Shown: in pieces, positions 1 to 8,017 of the stretch
Numbering within the stretch: the first letter of the stretch is position 1
How the letters are laid out: each line of letters starts with the position of its first letter
Origin: Bradyrhizobium liaoningense
Lineage (GTDB): Bacteria; Pseudomonadota; Alphaproteobacteria; Rhizobiales; Xanthobacteraceae
DNA: 64,000 nt
Direction: 5' to 3'
Assembly: GCF_018130825.1 (NCBI RefSeq)
Contig: NZ_JAFCJS010000003.1
Location: 636,001-700,000 of the forward strand
Made by a program: the position numbers and the translations under genes
Notes under the pieces: model-generated
What the model was told of the DNA's origin: nothing
The model's input: only the letters and a program-made list of their open reading frames with translations
Databases searched by the model: none

Positions 1-30
1 GCGGGGGCAGCGCAAAGTGTGGTGTTTGCT

Positions 31-54
31 CTTACCCCTCCAGGGGAGGGTAAG
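31..54 (-). terminator. Imperfect hairpin downstream of DUF423 gene
   Basis: Positions 31-37 and 48-54 are perfectly complementary around a C/G-rich centre, placing a stem-loop just past the stop of the minus-strand DUF423 gene. There is no run of T after the stem on the minus strand, so intrinsic termination is only a guess; it may instead be an intergenic palindrome. Confidence 0.3.
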
Positions 55-63
55 AACGAGCCG

Positions 64-432
64 CTACTTCCGCGGCAACACCGCCGCGAGCGTCACGGCC
101 AGCCAGCTCGCGATCATCACCGTCCCGCCGGTCGGTGCCGCCATGGGAAACAGCGATTGCCCGGCATATTGCCGCAAGGTGAGGTCGCCCGCGAACAGCG
201 CTGCGCCGATCACGAAGCCAACCGTCGCAACAAGACCAATTCCGCCGTGCAGAAGGCCGCGCGTGAGCAACCCCATCGCCGCAAGTATGGCAGTTGCATG
301 AAACAGCAGCATGGCGCTGGCGGAGGCAAGGCGGCCAGCGTCCGCGCCGTGGGCGGATGCGGCGGCCAGCGCGACGCCGGCGGCGCCCATCAAGCCGGCA
401 AGCCCGATCAGCAGGCGATGCGCCAGCATCAC
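64..432 (-). CDS. DUF423 family small integral membrane protein
   Basis: The product is about 121 residues with roughly four hydrophobic helices and a Gly/Ala-rich composition, matching the DUF423 (YgdD-like) inner-membrane family in length and in the early AHRLLIGLAGLMGAAGVALA-type pattern. No biochemical function is established for the family. The start is either GTG at 432 or ATG at 429; the ATG overlaps the engB stop as TGATG, a common translational-coupling arrangement, so the gene is probably the last of the rpmH-rnpA-yidC-engB series. Family assignment is from overall pattern recognition and is fairly secure; the role remains unknown. Confidence 0.85.
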   Translation of the reverse strand: MMLAHRLLIGLAGLMGAAGVALAAASAHGADAGRLASASAMLLFHATAILAAMGLLTRGLLHGGIGLVATVGFVIGAALFAGDLTLRQYAGQSLFPMAAPTGGTVMIASWLAVTLAAVLPRK

Positions 433-1082
433 GAGCTCCGCTCGTCCAGCAGCTTCGCCATCGCGGCGCGCAAGCTCTCCATGCCGGTCGAGCTGCGCGA
501 GGAGGTCGCGAGCACATTGGGGAACGCGGCCGGATGTTTGGCCAGCGCGGCCTCGGTCTCGGCAATGCGCGATTGCAGCTCGGAGGCCTTCACCTGGTCG
601 GCCTTGGTCAGCACGATCTGGTAGCTGACGGCGGAGCGGTCGAGCGTCTTCAGGATCTCGAGATCGACGTCCTTGAGCCCATGCCGCGCGTCGATCAGCA
701 CGTAGACGCGCGCGAGGCTGGCGCGGCCCAGCAGGAATTTGTGGATCAGCTCGGTCCAGGACGCCACCTGGCTCTTCGGCGCCTTGGCATAGCCATAGCC
801 GGGCATGTCGACGAGACGCAGGTCCTTCTTCCCGGGGACCTCGAAGAAGATCAGCTCCTGGGTGCGGCCCGGCGTATGCGAGGTGCGCGCCAGCGCGTTG
901 CGTCCCGTGAGCGCGTTGATCAGGCTGGACTTGCCGACATTGGAGCGGCCGGCAAAGGCGATCTCGAGCCCGTCCATCGGCGGCAGCGTCGCAATCGACG
1001 GCGAGGCCCAGATGAACTGCCAGTCGCGCGCGAACAATTTGCGCCCGGCCTCGATCAGCTTCGCATCTTTGTCGTCGGTCAT
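429..1082 (-). CDS. engB: Ribosome biogenesis GTPase YihA/EngB/YsxC
   Basis: This 217-residue protein is a TRAFAC-class GTPase needed for assembly of the large ribosomal subunit. The sequence shows the P-loop GRSNVGKS at residues 45-52, the G2 threonine in the PGRTQ motif near 73, G3 DMPG at 92-95, G4 TKAD at 159-162 and a G5-like Ser/Thr stretch near the end. The frame stays open upstream to 1169, but those 29 codons lie inside an intergenic palindromic repeat, so ATG at 1082 is chosen. It lies between yidC and a DUF423 gene on the same strand, the usual alphaproteobacterial context. Confidence 0.95.
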   Translation of the reverse strand: MTDDKDAKLIEAGRKLFARDWQFIWASPSIATLPPMDGLEIAFAGRSNVGKSSLINALTGRNALARTSHTPGRTQELIFFEVPGKKDLRLVDMPGYGYAKAPKSQVASWTELIHKFLLGRASLARVYVLIDARHGLKDVDLEILKTLDRSAVSYQIVLTKADQVKASELQSRIAETEAALAKHPAAFPNVLATSSRSSTGMESLRAAMAKLLDERSS

Positions 1083-1101
1083 GCGAAGCTCTTTGCTTGC
1101 A

Positions 1102-1185
1102 CCGTCATTCCGGGATGGTCCGAAGGACCAGACCCGGAATCTCGAGATTCCGGGTTCGATGCTTCGCATCGCCCCGGAATGACGG
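1102..1185. repeat. Dispersed intergenic palindrome, family B
   Basis: The ends CCGTCATTCCGGG and CCCGGAATGACGG are complementary, and an internal GGTCCGAAGGACC-type and CTCGAGATTCCGGG segment adds further symmetry. A related copy lies at 5519-5615. Such elements are common between genes in Bradyrhizobium. This copy fills the yidC-engB gap and creates a false N-terminal extension of engB. Confidence 0.8.
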
Positions 1186-1195
1186 AGTGTGAGAC

Positions 1196-3046
1196 TTACG
1201 TCGCCTTCTTCGCGAACGTCGCCTTGAGATTATCGAATAACTCCACCTTCACGCCGTTGCGGCGCATGATGAAGCTCTGCTGGATCACCGAGAGCAAATT
1301 GTTCCAGGCCCAGTAGATCACGAGACCCGCCGGGAAGCCCGCCAGCATGAAGGTGAAGATCAGCGGCATCCAGTTGAAGATGATCTGCTGCGTCGGATCC
1401 GGCGGCGTCGGGTTCAGCTTCATCTGGAACCACATCGTGATGCCCATGATGATCGGCCAGATGCCGAGCGCGAGGTAGTGGCCGAACACCGGGATCGTGG
1501 TCGGATCGAACGGGATCAGCCCGAACAGGTTGAACAGGTTGGTCGGATCCGGCGCGGAGAGGTCCTTGATCCAGCCGTAGAACGGCGCGTGCCGCATCTC
1601 GATGGTGACGAACAGCACCTTGTAGAGCGAGAAGAACACCGGGATCTGGATCACCACGGGAAGACAGCCGGCGACCGGGTTGATCTTCTCCTTGCGGTAG
1701 ATCTCCATCATCTCCTGCTGCTGCTTCACCTTGTCGTCGGGATAGCGCTCCTTGAGCGCCTGCAGCTGCGGCTGGATCGACTTCATCTTCGCCATCGAGG
1801 CGTAGGACTTGTTCGCCAACGGGAAGAACAACAGCTTCACGATCACGGTCACGAGCAGGATCGAGATGCCGAAATTGCCGAAGAAGCGGTAGAAGAAGTC
1901 GAGGCCGAGGAACATCGGCTTGGTGATGAAGTAGAACCAGCCCCAGTCGATCAAGAGATCGAAGTGGTTCAGCCCCAGCTCCTTGTTGTAGCCGCCGAGG
2001 CCGGCGAACGGGAACACGCCGACGACGCCGGCTTCCTTGGCGCCGGCAAACAGGCGCGCATTCGCGGTCGCCGTGCCGCCGATCGCGACGGTGACGGGAT
2101 CGAGCAGGTAGTCGGTCTGATAGCCCCGGATGTTGTTGGCGAGGGTCGATGAAAAGGTCGCCTGGAGCTGGGCATTGGTGTCGGGAAGCAGCGCCGAGGC
2201 CCAGTACTTGTCGGTGATGCCGAGCCAGCCATTGGTGGCCTTGAAGTCGACCTTCTTGGCTTCGTCGATCTTCTTGTAAGCGTATTCCTGCAGGCCGTGC
2301 TCGCCGAGATAGCCGATCAGGCCTTCATGCAGGATGTAATAGCCCGAGACCTGCGGCGTGCCGTGGCGCGAGATCAGCGCATAAGGGTAGAGCGTGACCG
2401 GCGCGTTGCCGACATTGCTCACCTCGTCCTTGACGGTGAAGAGATAATGGTCGTCGACCGAGATGGTGCGGCGGAAGGTGAGGCCCTCGCCATTGTCATA
2501 CTTCAGCACCACCGGCGTCGACGGCGTCAGGCTGCCGCTGCCGTCTTGCTGCCATACGGTGGTCTTGTCGGGCATCTTAGCCGTCACGCCCGTTGCGGCC
2601 ACCCAGCCGAACTCGGCGTAATACGGCTCCGCCGTGCCCGAGGGCGAATAGAGGATGATCGGCGGCGACTTCGGGTCGACCGTTTCGCGGAATTGCACCA
2701 GCGCAATGTCGTCGATGCGGCCGCCCTTCAGCGAGATGCTGCCGGCGATCCGCGGGGTGTCGATCTTGACGCGCGGGCTGGCCGCGATCGCGGCATCGCG
2801 GGAAACGACCGGCTGGGCCTGCTGGCTCGCGCCCGGCGTCGAGGGCTGCGCGGTACCGCCCGCCTGCGGCGTGGTGCCCGGCGTTGCCGACGCGGTCGGC
2901 TGCGGCGTGGTCTTCTGCAGCTCGGCCTGCGCCTGCTGCTGGGCGCGCTGCTTCTCCATCTGCGGCACGTTGTAGAAATACTGCCAGGCGATCAGGACGA
3001 GGCCCGACAGAATGACGGCGAGGATGGTATTGCGATTGTCGGTCAT
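1196..3046 (-). CDS. yidC: Membrane protein insertase YidC
   Basis: The 616-residue product is the inner-membrane insertase that works alone and with SecYEG to insert and fold membrane proteins. It begins with a TM helix at about residues 7-25, followed by a Gln/Pro/Thr-rich linker to about 85, a large periplasmic beta-sandwich domain to about 360, and the conserved five-helix insertase core from about 370 to the end. The groove residue, Arg366 in E. coli YidC, is Lys404 here (TVIVKLLFFPL), which keeps the positive charge. The KEKINPVAGCLPVVIQIPVF-type segment is diagnostic. It lies 16 nt after rnpA in the conserved rpmH-rnpA-yidC order. Confidence 0.97.
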   Translation of the reverse strand: MTDNRNTILAVILSGLVLIAWQYFYNVPQMEKQRAQQQAQAELQKTTPQPTASATPGTTPQAGGTAQPSTPGASQQAQPVVSRDAAIAASPRVKIDTPRIAGSISLKGGRIDDIALVQFRETVDPKSPPIILYSPSGTAEPYYAEFGWVAATGVTAKMPDKTTVWQQDGSGSLTPSTPVVLKYDNGEGLTFRRTISVDDHYLFTVKDEVSNVGNAPVTLYPYALISRHGTPQVSGYYILHEGLIGYLGEHGLQEYAYKKIDEAKKVDFKATNGWLGITDKYWASALLPDTNAQLQATFSSTLANNIRGYQTDYLLDPVTVAIGGTATANARLFAGAKEAGVVGVFPFAGLGGYNKELGLNHFDLLIDWGWFYFITKPMFLGLDFFYRFFGNFGISILLVTVIVKLLFFPLANKSYASMAKMKSIQPQLQALKERYPDDKVKQQQEMMEIYRKEKINPVAGCLPVVIQIPVFFSLYKVLFVTIEMRHAPFYGWIKDLSAPDPTNLFNLFGLIPFDPTTIPVFGHYLALGIWPIIMGITMWFQMKLNPTPPDPTQQIIFNWMPLIFTFMLAGFPAGLVIYWAWNNLLSVIQQSFIMRRNGVKVELFDNLKATFAKKAT

Positions 3047-3062
3047 CTCTAATGTCTCGTCA

Positions 3063-3470
3063 TCAATCCGGTTTGCGGCTGGCAGGGGCAGCGCCCGGCT
3101 TTTCGCCGCGCCCCTTCGCAGGTCCCTTGTGAGACCCCTTGGCCGTATGCCGCGCGGGCTTCGAGAAGGCTATGCGCAGATCGTCGAGCATGGTGGCGAA
3201 GTCGCGCGAGAGCGCGTCCCTTCGGCCGACCAGTACATAGTCATGATGGGGCTGCATCGACACCGGATCGAGCCGCTTCACCAATTCGCGAAGCCGGCGC
3301 CGGATGCGATTGCGCTCGGGGGCGTTACCGTTCTTCTTGGTGACGGTGAAACCGATCCGGATCGGGCCAAAATCGTCGCGGCGGCGGCTTTGCAGGACGA
3401 ACGCGGGACTATTCACCCGCGCGCCATTGGCAACGGCGAGGAAATCCGCCCGCTGCCTCAGCCGATCCAT
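3063..3470 (-). CDS. rnpA: Ribonuclease P protein component
   Basis: The 135-residue basic protein is the protein subunit of RNase P, which helps the RNA subunit bind pre-tRNA 5' leaders. The RNR signature is present as ERNRIRRRLRELV near residues 52-64, with the usual upstream FTVTKKNGNAPERN segment. The C-terminal ~30 residues form a Lys/Gly/Ala/Pro-rich tail longer than in the compact E. coli protein. It sits 27 nt after rpmH and directly before yidC, the expected arrangement. Confidence 0.95.
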   Translation of the reverse strand: MDRLRQRADFLAVANGARVNSPAFVLQSRRRDDFGPIRIGFTVTKKNGNAPERNRIRRRLRELVKRLDPVSMQPHHDYVLVGRRDALSRDFATMLDDLRIAFSKPARHTAKGSHKGPAKGRGEKPGAAPASRKPD

Positions 3471-3497
3471 GATGAAATCCCAAAAAGGGGGTCCGGC

Positions 3498-3632
3498 TCA
3501 GGCGCTCAGACGCTTGCGGCCGCGGGCACGGCGGGCGGCGAGAACCTTGCGGCCGCCGGCAGTGGCGAGGCGGGCACGGAAGCCGTGACGGCGCTTGCGC
3601 ACCAGTTTGCTGGGTTGATAAGTCCGCTTCAC
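3498..3632 (-). CDS. rpmH: 50S ribosomal protein L34
   Basis: This 44-residue, very basic protein is L34 of the large ribosomal subunit, recognised by KRTYQPSKLVRKRRHGFRAR and a terminal ARGRKRLSA-type end. The start is GTG at 3632, preceded by a GGAG Shine-Dalgarno about eight bases upstream on the minus strand; the open frame extending to 3701 is not conserved L34 sequence. It is first in the rpmH-rnpA-yidC-engB cluster and has its own promoter at 3773-3801. Confidence 0.96.
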   Translation of the reverse strand: MKRTYQPSKLVRKRRHGFRARLATAGGRKVLAARRARGRKRLSA

Positions 3633-3772
3633 GGGTTTTTCTCCGCTGACCGGGCAATTTGCCTGTAGAATTGATGGTAAAGTCCGGAAGATGCGGCCCA
3701 AAACGGGCCCTTTTCGGCCCCAAGAGAGCCGCTCCCGGCGTCACACCGGGTCATCGCGGACAATTCGCGCGG

Positions 3773-3801
3773 CTTATATGCGAGCGCCCCCTTTTCGTCA
3801 A
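3773..3801 (-). promoter_or_regulatory. Sigma-70-type promoter for rpmH operon
   Basis: Read on the minus strand, TTGACG (3801-3796) and TATAAG (3778-3773) are separated by exactly 17 bases. This is close to the housekeeping consensus and implies a start near 3766 and a leader of about 130 nt before the rpmH GTG. The sequence match is direct; activity is inferred. The rest of the 3633-3996 interval shows G/C-rich hairpins in the leader and no other gene. Confidence 0.65.
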
Positions 3802-3996
3802 CGCCGCACAAGCGCACGATTCCGGTGAATATCGCTGTTTGTGCGGGGTTTTTAACCCGTGAGGTAGCGACTCGCCGGATCAGCACCTACATCCCACCTC
3901 GGCATATTAGCGATCCGTAATTTGACCGGGCCGGGGGCGGGCCGCATCCTTCATCCGCCAGATCGTTCACCGGGCAAGTCAGCGAGGGCGAATTAC

Positions 3997-5496
3997 GTGG
4001 CAGAGACAGACCTCCAGCCGATCCAGGATACGGATCAGCAGGATCCGCCCGCGGCGCGGCCGCGCGGGCCTGCGGGGCTTGGGCTGTCGGGCAAGCTGCT
4101 GCTGCTCACCGTCCCCCTGGTGATGATCGCTGCGATCCTGCTCTACGTGCCCGCCATCGCCAACTTCTGGGTCAACCGGCTCAACGACCGCGTCGCGGCC
4201 GCCAACACGGCGGCGCTGGTGCTCGATGCCGCACCGCTCGGCATGGTCCCCGATTCGCTGTCGCGCGAGATATTGAAGAGCATCAATGCCCGCGCCGTCG
4301 CCATCAAGATGGGCCAGCAGCGCCGGCTGCTCGCCAGCGACAATCTGCCTGCTACGATCGGGCACGACGTCGATCTGCGCGACATGACCGTGTGGGAGGC
4401 GATCACCGGCTCGTTCCAGATGATGCTGGAGACCGGCAACCAGGCCATTCGCATCGTCGGCCCCGGCGTCGGCAACGCCCAGTTCGTCGAGATCGTGACC
4501 GACGAATTGCCGTTGCGGCAGGCGATGTACCGCTTCTCCCGCAATGTCGTCGTGGTTGCCCTGATCATCGGCGTCCTGACCGCGGGCCTCGTCTATCTCG
4601 CGCTCCATTATCTCTTCGTGCGGCCGATGCGGCGGCTGACCGCGAGCCTGGTCGGCTTCCACGAGAACCCGGAAAGCTCGGCGGGAATCATCGTGCCGAG
4701 CCAGCGCAGCGACGAGATCGGCGTCGCCGAGCGCGAATTGTCGGACATGCAGCGCGACCTGATGTCGATGCTGAATCAGAAGAGCCGGCTCGCCGCGCTC
4801 GGCCTCGCGGTGTCCAAGATCAACCACGATTTGCGCAATTTGCTGGCGTCGGCCCAGCTCCTGTCGGACCAGCTCGCCAGCGTGCCCGACCCGCGGGTGC
4901 AGCGCTTTGCGCCAAAGCTGGTGCGCTCGCTCGAGCGCGCCATCGCCTTCTGCCAGTCGACGCTGTCCTATGGCCGTGCCCAGGAGGCCGCGCCCGATCG
5001 CCGCATGATCCTGATCGAGCCTGTGGTGCTGGAGGTGCGAGAGACCGCCGGCCTTGCCAGCGATGCCTCGATCGCCTGGGTCGCCGCGATCGAGCGCGGG
5101 CTCGCGATCGATGCCGATCCCGACCAGCTGTTCCGCGTGCTGCTCAACCTCGTCCGCAACGCCGCCCAGGCGCTGGAAAGCCACGCGACCGGTGACGGCG
5201 GGGCGCAGCAGATCCGGATCACCGGCAAACGCGAGGGGGCCGTCGCCATCCTGGAGGTCTCCGACACCGGCCCCGGCGTGCCCCAGAAGACGCGGGAGCA
5301 CCTGTTCGAGGCGTTCCAGACCTCCGGCCGCCCCGGCGGCAGCGGGCTGGGCCTCGCCATCGCCGCCGAGCTCGTCCGCGCCCATGGCGGCGAGATTCAT
5401 CTGGTCGAAGGCACCATCGGCGCCACCTTCCGGATCGTCATCCCCGACCGTCCCGTGGAACTCCTCTCCATCCGCAACGAGCGGCAGAGGGCGTAG
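3997..5496 (+). CDS. Membrane sensor histidine kinase (orphan)
   Basis: The 499-residue product has two TM helices (about residues 34-57 and 184-207) flanking a ~125-residue periplasmic sensor region, a HAMP-like linker, and a kinase core. The phosphoacceptor is His277 in the box KINHDLRNLL, a variant of the common SHELRTPL. N-box (LLNLVRNAAQAL), G1 (DTGPGVP) and G2 (GGSGLGLAIA) motifs are intact, so it should bind ATP. GTG at 3997 with GAGGG about eight bases upstream is preferred over an upstream TTG. No response regulator gene is adjacent, so the partner and signal are unknown. Confidence 0.88.
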   Translation: MAETDLQPIQDTDQQDPPAARPRGPAGLGLSGKLLLLTVPLVMIAAILLYVPAIANFWVNRLNDRVAAANTAALVLDAAPLGMVPDSLSREILKSINARAVAIKMGQQRRLLASDNLPATIGHDVDLRDMTVWEAITGSFQMMLETGNQAIRIVGPGVGNAQFVEIVTDELPLRQAMYRFSRNVVVVALIIGVLTAGLVYLALHYLFVRPMRRLTASLVGFHENPESSAGIIVPSQRSDEIGVAERELSDMQRDLMSMLNQKSRLAALGLAVSKINHDLRNLLASAQLLSDQLASVPDPRVQRFAPKLVRSLERAIAFCQSTLSYGRAQEAAPDRRMILIEPVVLEVRETAGLASDASIAWVAAIERGLAIDADPDQLFRVLLNLVRNAAQALESHATGDGGAQQIRITGKREGAVAILEVSDTGPGVPQKTREHLFEAFQTSGRPGGSGLGLAIAAELVRAHGGEIHLVEGTIGATFRIVIPDRPVELLSIRNERQRA

Positions 5497-5518
5497 GTCG
5501 GCCAAAGGCCGACTGAAC

Positions 5519-5615
5519 CCGTCATTCCGGGGCGGCGCAAAGCGCCGAACCCGGAATCCAGAGGTTTTAGGCACGAGATTCCGCACTTCCAGCTTCGCGA
5601 GCCCCGGAATGACCG
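5519..5615. repeat. Dispersed intergenic palindrome, family B
   Basis: The left end CCGTCATTCCGGGGC pairs with the right end GCCCCGGAATGACCGG, and the interior carries GGCGCAAAGCGCC and ACCCGGAATCCAGAGG-type segments. It is related to the element at 1102-1185 and follows the histidine kinase gene. Confidence 0.8.
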
Positions 5616-5763
5616 GGTGGAGATCGTCATCTCCATGCAAAATCTCCCCATCCCGGACCTTGCCAATCGGGACAAGAGCGGTTAGTCAGAGCGCTCTTTC
5701 GCACCCCTCCGGCGCTGTCCGGAGGCTGCGTGTGGGCTAAAGCCTGCACTATCAGCGAAAAAC

Positions 5764-5840
5764 GCGCCCGTAGCTCAGCTGGATAGAGCATCAGACTACG
5801 AATCTGAGGGTCGGACGTTCGAATCGTTCCGGGCGCGCCA
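5764..5840 (+). tRNA. tRNA-Arg (anticodon ACG)
   Basis: A 77-nt cloverleaf can be drawn: acceptor GCGCCCG (5764-5770) pairs with CGGGCGC (5830-5836), the D arm contains AGCTCAGCTGGATAGAGC, and the anticodon stem TCAGA/TCTGA encloses CTACGAA with anticodon ACG at 5798-5800. The T loop is TTCGAAT, the discriminator is G, and CCA is encoded at 5838-5840. ACG (read as ICG after deamination) decodes CGU/CGC/CGA arginine codons, heavily used in this GC-rich genome. Confidence 0.96.
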
Positions 5841-6004
5841 TTTTTATCTTGCCTCTGAGCGGTCGGTAGCGCTCCCCTCGGCATGGTTCCCCCTGGTGCT
5901 GTTTAGGACCTTGGTTCCCTCTGCTGCTGCTTAGGACCTTTAGGGCGCGGCGAGCGTTGAGGCGATAGCGCCGGGGCAGGACCGCGAACCCCGGAGTTCG
6001 GATC

Positions 6005-6280
6005 ATGAGCACGATCCCTGCGGACCTTGAAAGAAAGTTCGAACAACGGTGGGCCGCCAGATTGGCGCGGTCCATTCCACCGCCATTTGCGCGCCCCGCC
6101 TGTCCGATGTGCAAGGCCCAGATGATGCTCGTCAGCATCGAGCCAGAAAGCCCAAGCGTGGACTTGCACATGTTTCGATGCGCTGTCTGCAATCACATAC
6201 TTACGACCTTCGCAGCGCATGAAGATCCCAGACATTCCAAGGGCCGCTGGCTTCAAGGCGATTTGCGCCCACCGAAGTAA
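6005..6280 (+). CDS. Small hypothetical protein with two CxxC pairs
   Basis: The 91-residue product carries CPMC near residues 33-36 and CAVC near 59-62, spaced 22 residues apart, which is the pattern of a zinc ribbon. The N-terminus is helical and charged and the C-terminus basic. I do not recognise a named family; nucleic-acid or protein binding through one zinc ion is an inference from the cysteines only. It lies 164 nt after tRNA-Arg and is followed by other small unknown genes. The reading frame is open over its full length and codon use is G/C-rich at third positions, like the neighbours. Confidence 0.6.
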   Translation: MSTIPADLERKFEQRWAARLARSIPPPFARPACPMCKAQMMLVSIEPESPSVDLHMFRCAVCNHILTTFAAHEDPRHSKGRWLQGDLRPPK

Positions 6281-6442
6281 CCCGCGCTGCAAGTCGTGAC
6301 CGAAGGCGAGACGCCGCGGCTGCCGGAAGGTTTCAGGGTCGAGTTCGACAAGGATGGTTGGCGGACTCGCATGAGGCGGCGATATCCTCAAATGCATCCG
6401 CCGCTCTGACTGATCTTCACTAATCCGCCGGCCGGCTATGGC

Positions 6443-6673
6443 ATGACCATGTCCGATGACTGGACCAAACGAGCGACGAACATCCTTCGAGAACTTCATG
6501 CTGCTGAGACGGAGCTAATCGGCAGGGGTGTTATCCTGACCGACGGCAAGGCGGGGACGATTGATCGCGTCTTCCTTGACGAGGTGCACGGGCTCCGGAT
6601 CTCGATCGATGGCCACGACGGCAAGTGGCCGATTTCGACTGTGAAGCTTCTAGACTCCGGTTTCACCAGATAG
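6443..6673 (+). CDS. Small hypothetical protein
   Basis: A 76-residue (or 74, from the second ATG at 6449) mostly polar protein with a predicted helical start and a beta-rich second half (VILTDGKAGTIDRVFLDEVHGLRISIDGHDGKW), reminiscent of a small barrel or PRC-like fold, although no family is recognised. There is no signal peptide and no cysteine. It stands alone between two other small genes, with no operon partner on its strand closer than 160 nt. A real gene is likely from the balanced composition, but function is unknown. Confidence 0.5.
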   Translation: MTMSDDWTKRATNILRELHAAETELIGRGVILTDGKAGTIDRVFLDEVHGLRISIDGHDGKWPISTVKLLDSGFTR

Positions 6674-6866
6674 CGCAGACAGGCCGCGGCAACGACCGAT
6701 CGAGGCTGGGGCGGTCGCAGATTAGTCGCTGGAGCGAGTAATCGGCCATCGCATCACAGCGCTACAGCGAAACAATAGTGCCCATCTTCATCGGCCGTGG
6801 CGCGCCATTTCCGCTTCGCTTGCGATGCCGCCAGTCGATGGCGGCCTTTGCTGCGCTTCCTGTGGC

Positions 6867-7187
6867 TTACGGGATCCTTGCCACGACGTTGGGCCGGTTC
6901 TGCCTGAGCCAGGCGACGGCCTCGGGTCCATCGACGACGCACTCGAAGGTTTCCCAGGTTGGATCCTCCAGGGATTCCGATTGCAGTCGCTTCGCGGCAT
7001 ATTCGACGAGATCGTGCAGGCCTTCATATCCTCGTCGGTGCTCGAGCGACTCTGCAATCGTCTTGCTGGTCCATCCTCGTTGGGCCAAATCGATGATGCT
7101 CGGAGCATCAGCCTCGCTGAACCACGGCGTGGCATCGAACTCGATGCAGCGGACATTGTCGGCGGTATGACAAGTGGCGTGGATCAT
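6867..7187 (-). CDS. Hypothetical protein
   Basis: The 106-residue product has an acidic, mainly helical sequence; residues near 29-56 (DAPSIIDLAQRGWTSKTIAE) suggest a helix-turn-helix-like pair, though too weakly to call a DNA-binding protein. Two cysteines and several histidines lie in the first 15 residues (HATCHTADNVRC). No family is recognised. Its upstream side is occupied by a composite intergenic repeat at 7205-7310, which may hold its promoter. It opposes the preceding small gene across about 190 nt in which I see nothing else. Confidence 0.5.
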   Translation of the reverse strand: MIHATCHTADNVRCIEFDATPWFSEADAPSIIDLAQRGWTSKTIAESLEHRRGYEGLHDLVEYAAKRLQSESLEDPTWETFECVVDGPEAVAWLRQNRPNVVARIP

Positions 7188-7204
7188 TGGATTCCTCCGT
7201 CCTG

Positions 7205-7310
7205 CGCTAAAGCGCGATGAGATTTGGACGAATCGTCATCGCGCTTTAGGTTGTTGTTTGCGCATGATCTTTCCGGAAAACCGCTTCGCACTTTTCCGGA
7301 TCATGCTTTG
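7205..7310. repeat. Composite intergenic repeat (two hairpins)
   Basis: The first hairpin pairs AAAGCGCGATGA (7210-7221) with TCATCGCGCTTT (7237-7248). The second pairs GCATGATC (7263-7270) with GATCATGC (7300-7307) and contains TTTCCGGAAAACCGCTTCGC. The second half recurs at 25793-25870 in the same orientation with a ~22-bp expansion. The pattern is one I associate with dispersed repeats of Bradyrhizobium and relatives. Confidence 0.8.
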
Positions 7311-7402
7311 GAGCCAAATCGCTCCGGCCACAAAATCGTGCGATTCTGCTAGGCCGAAAGCAGCCGCTGCGCTATGCCGGGACTCTGCGTGAGGAGACCG
7401 GC

Positions 7403-8017
7403 GTGGCGATGGCGAAAGGCGGGGGTGAAGAGGCGGAGAGCGCGCCCCGGCGCGGCCGGCCAAGATCGATCGAGACCACCCACGCGATCCTCGAAAGCGC
7501 CTATGCGCTGATGGCGGCCACGGGCCTTGCCACCACCACCATTGATGCGATCGCGCGCCACTCCAGCGTCTCCAAGATGACGATCTACAAATGGTGGCCG
7601 TCGCGGGAAGCGCTGCTGATCGACGCCTTCCTCCACCATGCCGCGCAGATGCTGCCGCTGCCGCCCGCGAGCACCGGCACGGCCGCGGCGCGGGCGCGCC
7701 GGCACGCCACCGCCTATGCCGAGGCGCTCCAGGGCGAATTCGGCAAGGTCCAGCTCGCCGTCATCTCCGAATGCATCTCCAAGACCGGCTCGGCGGAGCT
7801 GTTCTACGCCCGCTACTTACAATTCCGCCGCGACGCGCTGGTGGACATGATCGCCGCGGGCCAGAAGGACGGCAGCATTCTGGCCGAGGGGCTCCCTGAG
7901 GATCTCTACGACGCGATCTATGGCAGCCTGTTCTACCGCTACATCTTCGGCATCGCGCCGATCACACCTGGCTACGCGCGCAATCTGGTCGATCTGGTGT
8001 TGCGGCCGAAAGGTTAG
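7403..8017 (+). CDS. TetR family transcriptional regulator
   Basis: The 204-residue protein has an N-terminal TetR helix-turn-helix at about residues 20-66 (ILESAYALMAATGLATTTIDAIARHSSVSKMTIYKWWPSREALL is the recognisable block, here cited by position 30-72) and a C-terminal ligand/dimer domain of the TetR_C type. It probably represses a nearby or distant efflux or metabolic gene. GAGGAG six bases before GTG 7403 supports that start; ATG 7409 is the alternative. It ends convergently with the CHASE kinase gene, their stop codons adjoining at 8014-8017, and no target gene can be deduced from position. Confidence 0.88.
   Translation: MAMAKGGGEEAESAPRRGRPRSIETTHAILESAYALMAATGLATTTIDAIARHSSVSKMTIYKWWPSREALLIDAFLHHAAQMLPLPPASTGTAAARARRHATAYAEALQGEFGKVQLAVISECISKTGSAELFYARYLQFRRDALVDMIAAGQKDGSILAEGLPEDLYDAIYGSLFYRYIFGIAPITPGYARNLVDLVLRPKG

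Noticed and set aside
1083..1169. 29-residue N-terminal extension of EngB
   Set aside because: It is encoded inside a dispersed palindrome and is not part of the conserved GTPase; ATG at 1082 is the family start.
3979..5640. Long minus-strand frame opposite the histidine kinase
   Set aside because: Reverse-complement shadow with Arg/His/Asp-rich composition and no domain match.
5764..5840. tRNA-Arg as attachment site of an integrated island
   Set aside because: No integrase gene and no second copy of the tRNA 3' end was found within the window.
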